Below are positions 14,459-24,100 of a stretch of 64,000 nt of DNA, piece by piece (positions within the stretch are counted from its first letter, which is position 1; each line of letters begins with the position of its first letter). The stretch comes from Azolla pinnata. Taxonomy: Eukaryota; Streptophyta; Polypodiopsida; Salviniales; Salviniaceae. The notes beneath the pieces are model-generated. The model did not search any database, was not told the DNA's origin, and saw only the letters and a list, made by a program, of their open reading frames with translations. The position numbers and the translations under genes were made by a program. The stretch covers positions 91,319-155,318 of the forward strand of contig JBBBWG010026979.1 of the NCBI GenBank assembly GCA_037176905.1, in the 5' to 3' direction.

Positions 14459-14877
14459 GTTGCCGGCGGTTTGGCCTCGCGCGGAAGGAAGGAGGCGGAA
14501 GCTGGGGGGCAAAGAGAAGAAAAGAGCGCGGGGTGCGCCGAGATCCGCAGATAGAGGGAGAAAGATGAGACGGATGGCAGGGAAAACGGGAAGTAGAGGC
14601 GGCAAGCGAAATGAGAGAGGGAGAGAGAAGGACCGACCTGGAATGAGGATGCGAGGAACGACGGGACGAGGGAGATCTGCGATTTCGGCGGGGGGGGGGA
14701 GAACCGGAAGGATACGGCGAAGCGCACGGATGGATCGACGAGCGAAGTCCGAAGGAAGCAGGCGATCGATGGACGGATCGAAGGAAGGAAGGAAGGGACC
14801 AAAGAGTCTGCGTCTGCGAGGTCAGACTCTTGTATATTCCTTCTTCTCCCTCTCTTTTCTGTGTGTTTTCTTTTGGA

Positions 14878-14977
14878 CGAAGAAGACGAAGAAGAAGAAG
14901 ATGATGATGATGATGATGATGGTGGTGATGATGATGATGGTGAAGAAGAAGAAGATGATGATGATGATGGTGGTGAG
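14878..14977. repeat. GAA/GAT triplet microsatellite 5' of DRP2
   Basis: Alternating runs of GAA, GAT and GGT triplets, with a second GAA then GAT block from 14940. Long poly-His, poly-Met and poly-Lys reading frames across it are by-products of the repeat. Confidence 0.9.
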
Positions 14978-14979
14978 TT

Positions 14980-15095
14980 TGATTGCTGAGAGAGGTCCTG
15001 GGTTCGAATCCGAATTTAGCCACATTTTGCATTCACTGGGAATGATAAAAAAGAAGTTGTTTCTCTGTAATGAGATCCCGGGTCGAGTCCGATTC
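14980..15095. other. Possible tRNA-derived (SINE-like) remnant
   Basis: GGGTTCGAATCC (15000-15011) matches the RNA polymerase III B box, and a related GGGTCGAGTCC lies near 15080. The T-arm stem does not pair well and no good A box or acceptor stem is visible, so this is not an intact tRNA. The rest of 15100-16560 holds a (GT)n tract (15314-15335) and a run of 10 G (about 16431-16440), with no gene I can support. Confidence 0.3.
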
Positions 15096-16564
15096 GGAGT
15101 CGGGGGGCCGAATCGCATATATCTGCACCGCGAAACAGATGCATACGTACGTACGTTGCTCGTCGAAGCAGGCTGATTCCGAGTTCCGGGGCTTGTGAAA
15201 CTTGCTCAGCTCGCGGCTCGGCACGCGAGAGAACGGCACGATCAGGTCACCGGATCGATCGATGCTCTGCTTCTTGCTTGGTTTTTTGGCCGAGCATCTA
15301 GAGCTAGTTTTAGGTGTGTGTGTGTGTGTGTGTGTATTTGAAGTGTGTTCGTCGAGTTCATATGTCAAGCCTGGCTTGTGTTTCCTTCCCTGATGAAAGT
15401 AGAAACTGGTAATTGGAAGGGAACTAGCTCGATCGCTTCCATAGACCCCCATACTCGCATTCCCGTCTCTGCCGATTTCGAGCGTTTCCAGATCCGATCG
15501 GTGCCCCATCATCTAACTTTGGCTATGTAGGCCAGCTGTCGATTCGCTCGTCCATTTTGCATCGCCTCTGTTAAAGCCCTTTCTGCGGCTCTCGCTCTCT
15601 CGCAATGCAAAACTCGATCGACCAGTGCATCAGGACCCTCCTTGTTGCTGCACGAATTCCGTTGACTATCTTGTTTAGATCAGAATCGATGGCATGATGT
15701 TCGCCTCTGCGATCTCTGACCATGCTCCAAGTTGATTTACAAAAAAAAATACAAAAGCAAAGCATTGTGCCATCGGCTCATCCCCCGAAATCCTCGCTAT
15801 GAGAGAGATGCACAAGCAGCCCCACTATAATTCGCGTTGCGTAAAAAATTGTAGAACGTTGTCCTGACAGATAGATCTGCTCGACCTACTACTATGTGCC
15901 TTCTGACAAAAGTTGGCCCAAAGGGCGTCGACGAAGAAACAAGTTTGTAACCTTGGAGATGGTCCTTGAGGTGATAGAAATCGTAATTCGCACTCTTTCT
16001 GATCCGCAATAACCTGCCTATATCTGCAATAAGATTAGAGAAAACTACAGAAAACCTATCTTAGAATCAGTCACAGTTATTGTCCAGGCCATTGATAACG
16101 AGTTTGGAAGCCCATCATGCCCATAGTATATTATAATCAAGGCACATGTCTGCCAATAAATATAGCTTAAGCGCATCGAGATTGTAATCGGTACCCACAC
16201 CCTTATACGAGGTTCTGATTCTATAATTCAATATCTATAGTTGAATCGAACTTTCCTTCGATTACAAGGGAATTCGACCAAACTAATCAAAATAACTATA
16301 TTGTTCATCGTACACAAATTGAATCAATCGGCCATAAACTTCCAGCATGGTCGAAGTTTCTATTAAGGACCGAGACATGTGCACCTACAATCTTTGGCGG
16401 CACGTTACGAACCATGCTACTCCGAGCAAGGGGGGGGGGGGTGCAGTGCCACAACACACGGCGAATGTCGAGATTGCGAAGCTAGTCTGCGCATGCAGGT
16501 GGAGAAGGCCATTCGATCGATCGATCAGACACTAGGAGCATAAAAAACGAAAGGAGTCGGGGTA

Positions 16565-17148
16565 TTAGCGTTTTAGAGTTCAGGGTTTTAGGGTTATAGG
16601 GTTTAGAGTCCAATACCACGGTGTTAGGGTTTTAGGGTTTAGATTCCAATACCATGGTGTTAGGGTTTTAGGGTTCAAGGTTTTAGGGTTTAGAGTCCAA
16701 TACCATGGTGTTAGGGTTTTAGGGTTTTAGGATTTAGATTCCAATACCATGGTGTTAGGGTTTTAGGGTTTTAGGGTTCAGGGTTTTAGGGTTTAGAGTC
16801 CAATACCATGGTGTTAGGGTTTTAGGGTTTTAGGGTTTAGATTCCAATACCATGGTGTTAGGGTTTTAGGGTTTTAGGGTTTTAGGGTTTAGAGTCCAAT
16901 ACCATGGTGTTAGGGTTTTAGGGTTTTAGGGTTTTAGGGTTCAGAGTCCAATACCATGGTGTTAGGGTTTTAGGGTTTAGAGTCCAATACCATGGTGTTA
17001 GGGTTTTAGGGTTTAAAGTCCAATACCATGGTGTTAGGGTTTTAGGGTTTTAGGGTTTAGAGTCCAATACCATGGTGTTAGGGTTTTAGGGTTCAGAGTC
17101 CAATACCATGGTGTTAGGGTTTTAGGGTTTTAGGGTTTTAGGGTTATG
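16565..17148. repeat. Telomere-like TTTTAGGG / CCAATACCATGGTG satellite upstream of Lhcb3
   Basis: Higher-order tandem array. Each unit joins one to four copies of TTTTAGGG (eight bases, with some TTTAGGG and TTCAGGG variants) to a spacer GAGTCCAATACCATGGTG. The spacer core CCAATACCATGGTG occurs about 12 times (the first copy has CCACGG), at spacings of about 35-60 bases. Each spacer contains a CCAAT box and the palindrome CCATGG. The array ends about 270 bases before the Lhcb3 start and is followed by a GAA-rich purine tract (17163-17197). Confidence 0.93.
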
Positions 17149-17418
17149 GGAGAACAATGGTGAAGAAGAGGAAGAAGAAGAAGAAGAAGAAAGGAGGAAA
17201 AGAACAGAGTCTGTGTGGATGAAGAAGAAATCCTGAAGAGGGCGCGATGATTGGTGGGCGATTCTGCACACCATATCCACTCCGCCCTCCAGCTCCGCGC
17301 AGAGACAAAACCTAAACCCTGCTCTCGCGCAGAGAATCAGCCGCAGCGACGCAGGAGCTCCTCCCCCATCCTCCCATCTCCTCTTTCTTTCGCCTTCTGC
17401 TTCTTTCCCCTTCCGCCC

Positions 17419-19409
17419 ATGGCCGCCGCCATCGCTGCTTCCCTCTCCCTCTCCCCCTCCCCTGCCCTTGCAGGTAACACCCTCACCAACAGCAATGCCT
17501 TGCGCGAGAAATCCCCGGCCTCCCTATCCAGGCTCACCATGGTATCTCTCTTCTCTTCCTCCTCCTCCGCGCTCCTTCTTGGTCTGTTTCGCGCGTCCTC
17601 AGGTACCGATCTTCTCCTGATCCTCCCTCACTTCGTGTTGCTCTCTTTGATCTGCAGAGTGCCAATAACTGGTATGGCCCCGACCGCCCCAAGTTCTTGG
17701 GTCCCTTCTCTGCGCAAACCCCCTCGTATTTGAAGGGCGAGTTCCCAGGTGACTATGGCTGGGACACAGCTGGCCTCTCTGCCGATCCCGAGGCATATGC
17801 CAAGAACAGGGCCTTGGAGGTATGTAAAGCTACATTTCCTGCCTCCCTCCCTCCCTCCCTCCCTCCCTCCTCCACCCGAACCAATCCTTGATTCGCATCT
17901 GGGACATGTAATTTGGATGCCTGTATGACATATACGATGCGGGTTGATTTATGCGTGGGGAGTGTATGGATCGATGCACGTGTAGCGTGTGCATGGGTCG
18001 ATGCACGCGACGTGTTTGTGTGCGTTGATGCAAAAATCTAGGCAGGATGTGTGTTTTGCGTTCTGTCAATGTAGTACGAATGTGCCGATGCGAGTATGCA
18101 TCGATGCATGTATGAAATGCAAAGGCGATCGAGCGTACGTATGAGCTGATGAATGCCGTGTGTGTTGTGTAGGCATTCTATCTATGTAGTAGGAATGTGC
18201 CGATGCGAGTATGCATCGATGCATATATGAATGCAAGAGTGATCGTGTGAATGAATGTATGAGTCGAGGAATGGCTGTGTGCCGTGTATGCATTCGATCG
18301 GTGTAGTACGAATGTGCCAATGTGAGTATGCATCAATGCATATATATGAATGCAAGAGTGATTGAGTGAATGTACCAGCTGATGAATGTGTGTGTGTTGT
18401 ATGCTTTCTATCTATGCAGTATGTAATGTGCCGATGCAAGTATGCATTGATGCATATATGAATGCAAGAGTGATTGAGTGAATGAATGTACGAGTCGATG
18501 AATGTATGCGTGGTGATGCAGCTGTAAGCAGGATGGGAGTATGCATTCTATCTATGCAGTATGAAAGTGCGGATGCTGAGTATGCATTCTATCTATGCAG
18601 TATGAAAGTGCGGATGCTGAGTATGCATATTCTAGCTTTGCAGTATGAATGTGCCGAAGCGAGCATGCATTCTATCTATGCAGTATGAATGTGAGTCTGC
18701 ATTCTATCTATGCAGTATGAATGTGCCGATGCGAGTCTGCATTCTATCTATGCAGTGCGAATGTGCCGATGCGAGTATGCATTCTATCTATGCAGTATGA
18801 ATGTGCCGATGCGAGTATGCAGCGACGTATATACCGAATGCAAGAGCGATTGAGATGAACGAATGAGTCGATGACTGTGTGCGAGTTGTGATGATGCAGC
18901 TGATCCACAGCCGATGGGCGATGCTGGGGGCGCTGGGATGCATCTTCCCGGAGGTGGCTGCAAAATGGCTGCGAGTCGAGTTCAAGGAGGCGGTGTGGTT
19001 CAAGGCAGGGGCGCAGATCTTCTCGGAGGGCGGGCTTGACTACCTCGGAAACCCTAACCTGGTCCATGCGCAGAGCATCTTGGCAGTGTGGGCGGTGCAG
19101 GTGGTGCTCATGGGCGCAGTCGAGGGCTTCCGCATCAATGGCCTTCCGGGTGTCGGAGAAGGTGGAAACCTCTACCCTGGAGGCCAGTACTTCGATCCCT
19201 TGGGCCTTGCCGATGACCCCGAGACCTTTGCTGAGCTCAAGGTGAAAGAGATCAAGAATGGCCGCCTCGCCATGTTCTCCATGTTCGGCTTCTTCGTGCA
19301 AGCCATCGTCACTGGCAAGGGCCCCCTCGAGAACCTCTTCGATCACCTCGACAACCCCGTCGCCAACAATGCCTGGGCCTATGCCACCAAGTTCGTCCCC
19401 GGGGCTTGA
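17419..19409 (+). CDS. LHCB3: Light-harvesting chlorophyll a/b-binding protein, Lhcb3 type
   Basis: Subunit of the trimeric light-harvesting antenna of photosystem II in the thylakoid membrane. Exons 17419-17541, 17658-17819 and 18900-19409 sum to 264 codons plus stop with GT-AG introns in phase. Exon 1 encodes an alanine/serine-rich chloroplast transit peptide ([19 protein letters not shown]). The mature part shows [14 protein letters not shown], the trimerisation-type WYG start, and [17 protein letters not shown]. Helix B is [13 protein letters not shown], helix A is [19 protein letters not shown], and the end is [13 protein letters not shown]. The segments FSAQTPSYL and [11 protein letters not shown] favour Lhcb3 over Lhcb1/2, and the basic phosphothreonine N-terminus of Lhcb1/2 is absent. 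Intron 2 (17820-18899) is largely minisatellite, and a telomere-like array lies upstream. Confidence 0.93.
18060..18845. repeat. Minisatellite filling Lhcb3 intron 2
   Basis: Left part: about four copies of a ~115-base unit built on GAATGTGCCGATGCGAGTATGCAT followed by ATATGAATGCAAGAGTGA (both wrap over unit boundaries). Right part from about 18540: shorter ~40-base units with CATTCTATCTATGCAGTATG. The short units look like contracted versions of the long one. Many copies end in TATGCAG, which resembles a 3' splice site. The true acceptor is GATGATGCAG at 18899. Confidence 0.88.
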
Positions 19410-21097
19410 TTCTGCTGCCTCTTCGTTTTCTTTACCCCGTGCCACTTCATGCTGGTTGCTGCTTCCTGCAACCTGGCCAACCATCCAACCTCTCCTAACC
19501 TCCTTACTTTGGGCTGATTGTAAAACATTGTCATTGAAATCGATTCTTCTTTCGCTTCCTTTCTTGGCTTGCTTTTGTTTAAAAGTTTGCTTTTCTTTCT
19601 TCATGTGGAGCATTTTTCAGCGCATACAACCGGTTTATGCTGAAAAGATGTGCTTGCTATATATTACTGGTAAGCTTCCCAGGGGCATCAAAGGATTCCT
19701 GTTTAGATCTGGTTATCTGTTCTATGATCAAAGAAAAAATCAATGGAGGAACGTAAGAACAAGGTAAATGAAAGCTTTGTATGATCTTCCTTACCAGTCT
19801 GTTCTGGCAATTGGTTCCTTGTTCCATGGATGATCCTGATATTCTGTGTTGCCATTTTTTGAGCTTCTGAGAGGAAGAGAGAAACGTCAGCGGCAGACAG
19901 CGGAGCGGCTATACATCATCATGGTGGTCTTCACTCTTCAGGGGTCAATCCCCTTGTAGTGATTATGCATTTTTCAGAGGTAATAATGTCTTGGTTAGAT
20001 AGCCCTGACAGGTCTTACTACTGCAAGGTGTTTTCTTTCCTGTCTTGGTTAGATAATGACCACTGCAAGGATAGGGATCAACCGTACCCAGTTTAAGCCA
20101 TGGCTTCCTCAGCTAAACAATCATTTTCAAAACATTCGACATCGAACTCATTATAGACAGCATGGGTTGTGGAAAGTGAATTTGCAGGTATTGTCAGCTT
20201 ACTATTGGCTACACATTTCCTCCCACAAAATATACAATGACATTGTCTTTGTACCATGTGCTGATTTTCAACAAAACGTCAACAGAAGAGGATCATGGTG
20301 GTGCAGAAACAAAGCATCATTAACGCAATGACAAGGAAAAATCAAGACATGGCATGATCAACAAATTAAGCTTTATTGCTTCAGTGGAAAGCTACAGAAT
20401 GCATAATACACTGAGAGAGATCCACCATAGCTTTCTTTCAAGCATGAATGGTCATCACAGACCATAAACCTGTTTGAACTCCCCATAGCTGAAACTGTAC
20501 ACAGCATTTCAAGGAAGATTCCAGGCATACTGGGAGGCATTCCGCGTGTCTTTACCCAAAAAACCCAGATCCAGAAAATGTGACAGCATTTGAAAGTCAA
20601 CAAAGGCATGTATACAACAATGCATCCAAATGCCCAAATGCACTGTGAAAAGAGTTTTCTGGTCTGTTGGAAAGAATACACGGATTAGTAACTAACTGGA
20701 GCACGAAATGTGCATCGGATGCGTGTGTAAAGGCATTTTGCCAGACACGGCATCCAGGGAGGAAAATGCGAGGCATCCGGCGAGCAAATTGGCATTTATG
20801 CTTTTGGATCAATGCAAACAAAGGCTCGGTCAACTGTTCATTTTCATGTGTTGGCCTTCCTGTCCCCTTAAAATCTTGATACATCTGTCTGTATCTCCAC
20901 CGGCTTTTTCTTTATTTCTTCCTTTTGCTGCTTGTTAAAACATAATGTCAAGTAGTGCTCAAAAAGAAAAGAGAAAAGAAAAAGTCTTCATCGTCCATCA
21001 TCTCCATCCCCAATCTCCTCCTAGCTCATACACACGCAAAAAAAAAAGAGAGAGATAACAGAAACAGAAATGGTGACCTCCTCTCATCATCATGGGT

Positions 21098-21131
<34 letters not shown>

Positions 21132-21184
21132 ATAGTGGTAGATCATCATGAGGATCTATACTTGGCTGTTCTAAAGCATGCAAG
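19410..21184. other. Spacer between Lhcb3 and callose synthase
   Basis: No gene is supported here; the reading frames are short and unrelated to any family I recognise. The left part probably holds the Lhcb3 3' UTR. The right end, from about 20880, is pyrimidine-rich, then purine-rich, then a CAG run (21098-21129), and probably contains the callose synthase promoter and leader. Confidence 0.6.
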
Positions 21185-24100
21185 ATGAACCCTTACCAGC
21201 GCCTATCATTGTCCAAGGATTCGGAAGGCAATGCCACTAGCTCGAGCTCTAATCACCCCGAACGTTCAAATAATCCTCGACGCCGAGTATTAGCCGATGA
21301 TCCTGAGGATGATGATGAGGAGGTTAATCAATACAATAATAGCCATAACAGATCTTCTGCATCGAGGCAAGCCCCACATGGTAGCTCTTCCAGCACTCGG
21401 CTTTCCCAGCAGAATTCGGCTGCAGCTAGCAGCACATCCGGAAATAATAGCTACAACGATCGCCGCAACAGGCAACCTTCAGCCGTTGGTAGAGCCAACG
21501 ACGGTCGAGATGCCATGGAGGGGACCAATAACATCGAGCTTGTGGCTCGCCGCCCATCGGATCTTAGGGCAATGCCAGCCCAACCGCAACCTGAAAGCCA
21601 ACATCACAGCTATGGCAGACACACAGATTTGGAAGCTGCTGAAGAGGCAGCAGCATACAACATTCTGCCTCTACAAGACATCCTCGCAGATCATCCAGCC
21701 TTGAAATTCCCCGAGGTCCGTGCAGCTCATGCAGCTCTGCGGTTCGGGGACGGCGGCAATCAGAGACGTGACGGTTCAATGGATATTCTGGATTGGCTCG
21801 GATCGCTCTTTGGATTCCAAGCAGATAATGTGAAGAACCAGAGGGAGCACATCACCATGCTCCTCGCCAACGATCAGATGCGCTTCGCCCCTGACGCCAT
21901 AGATCAGCTCGATCGGAGGGTGGTGCGCAAATTCCACAAGAAAGTGCTCAAGAACTACATCAACTGGTGCGCGTTCCTCCGCAGGAAGAGCAACTTGTCC
22001 TTCATGAGCTGCATAGACGACGCGCAGAAGCAACAGCGAGAGTTGCTCTATGCCACGCTCTACCTGCTCATCTGGGGGGAGGCTGCAAACCTCAGGTTCC
22101 TCCCTGAATGCCTCTGCTATATTTTCCACAACATGGCAGGAGAGATGACCAAGGTTCTGGATCGGTACATCGACGACGCGGCGCAACCCTTCCGCCCCGT
22201 GTACTCTGGGGTAGAGAATGCATTCCTGCAGAGAGTGGTCACCCCCATCTATGAGATGGTGAAGGCAGAGGCGGCATCGGCTTCTCACGACGGAAAAGCT
22301 CTCCCCCACTCTGCGTGGCGGAACTACGACGACATCAACGAGTTCTTCTGGTCCGACAAGTGCTTCACGCAGCTCTCGTGGCCCCTCAACCTGTCATGCT
22401 CCTTTCTATCCACACCATCCTCCAGAAGCTCGGGACGGCGCAAGATCGGATTCGTGGAGCAGCGATCCTTCTGGAACATCTTCCACAGCTTCGACCACCT
22501 GTGGTCTGGACACATTCTGATGCTTCAGGCCATGATGATTTTGGCATTCCAGAGCACCTCGAAACCCCCGTGGACTCATCTTCAGGAGCGCGATGTTCAA
22601 GCCAGCCTCTTCAGCTGCTTCATCACATGGTCCGGTTTACGCATCATCCAGAGCTTGGTCGATCTTATAACGCAGGCCACGCTGATCTCCACGAACACCA
22701 TACTCGTCGGCGTGCGTATGGTCTTGAAGGTCGTAGTGGCAGCCGCGTGGATGTTCATCTTCTTGAGCATCTACTTGTCGATGTGGGACAAGAAGAGCAG
22801 CGTCGGAAGCTGGACAGGTTCCGCGGCCACCGCGTTCGATTTGTTCATGGTGGCTGCTCTGGTCTTCATCCTGCCAGTAGCAATGGGACTCATCCTCTTC
22901 ATCCTCCCTTGGATCAGAAACTTGGTAGAGAAGTCCAACTACCGAATTGTTCACATCTTGACATGGTGGTTCTACAATAGGTCCTTTGTTGGCCGTGGTC
23001 TCGGTGAAGGCATCTGGGACAGTATCAAATACTCTTCTTTCTGGCTCCTTGTCTTTCTAGCCAAGTTCTCCTTCAGTTATTTCCTGCAGATCGAACCCCT
23101 GGTCGAACCCACAAGGGAGCTTCTACGCTTGAGGAACGTGGATTATTCATGGTTCCAGTTCTGGGGCACAGGAAGCAATAGAATGGCTGTGGCTGCACTT
23201 TGGGCACCTGTCTTGCTCGTCTACTTGATGGACATGCAGATCTGGTACACGGTCTTCTCGGCTTTTGCTGGCGCGCTAGTCGGACTCTGGTCTCACATCG
23301 GGGAGATTCGGAACATGTATCAGCTGAGGCTGCGGTTCCCTTTCCTCCCCAGTGCAATGTCCTTCAGTCTAGCACCAGCTGAGACCTCCCTCCAAGAAAT
23401 CAACCAATGGGGATCCTTGCAAGCCAGGATTGTTGATTCATGGACCAGGATCATGATCAGGTATGGATTTGGTACCAACTACAAGAAACTTAGTCCAGAG
23501 TCCCCTGAGGTGGGGAAGTTCTCTTTCATATGGAACTACATCGTCACAATCTTGAGAGACGAAGACCTTCTCAGTGACAAAGAGGTCCGGATTCTGGAGA
23601 TGCCAATCAGTAATCCGTGGAACATCGGCGTGACTCAGTGGCCATGCGTCATTCTCGGCAACGAATTGCAAGTCGCGTTGCTCCAAGCCAAGAAGTCGAA
23701 AAAGTCGAATACCAAGCGACTCTGGAAGAAGATCCGAAGCTACGAATACCGCAGATGTGCGGTAGTCGAGTGCTACCAGAGCATCCGGTACATTTTCTTG
23801 GAGAAAATCATCCAGAAGGAGACCAGGGAGCATCGCTGGCTGGAGAAGCTTTTCTTGGAGATACAAACTTCTCTGGACAACGGCATGTTTCTGGAGAGAT
23901 TCAAGGTGCAATCTGCGCTCCCCGATGTCCTGAAAAAGGTCCTCGACGCCGCGAAGCTCCTCGCCGCGAAGCCCAAGCCAGACAAGCTCTCGGCTTTGGT
24001 ACGGATTTTGCAAGACCTGTATGAGGCGATCAACCGCGACTTCAGAAGGGACGATGACGAGTTCCTGGAGTCGCAAAACGTTTCGCGGACGAAGCTCATG

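Noticed and set aside
14995-15015. tRNA gene
   Set aside because: The B-box sequence is present but the T stem, anticodon arm and acceptor stem do not form.
14433-15032. Poly-His minus-strand frame near DRP2 exon 1
   Set aside because: Produced by the GAT/GAA microsatellite; it runs antisense or out of frame to the DRP2 first exon.
18060-18845. CRISPR-like array
   Set aside because: Units are contiguous and diverging with no unique spacers of constant length, and the genome is a plant's; this is a minisatellite.
18744-19613. 289-codon minus-strand frame
   Set aside because: Antisense to Lhcb3 exon 3 and its intron repeat.
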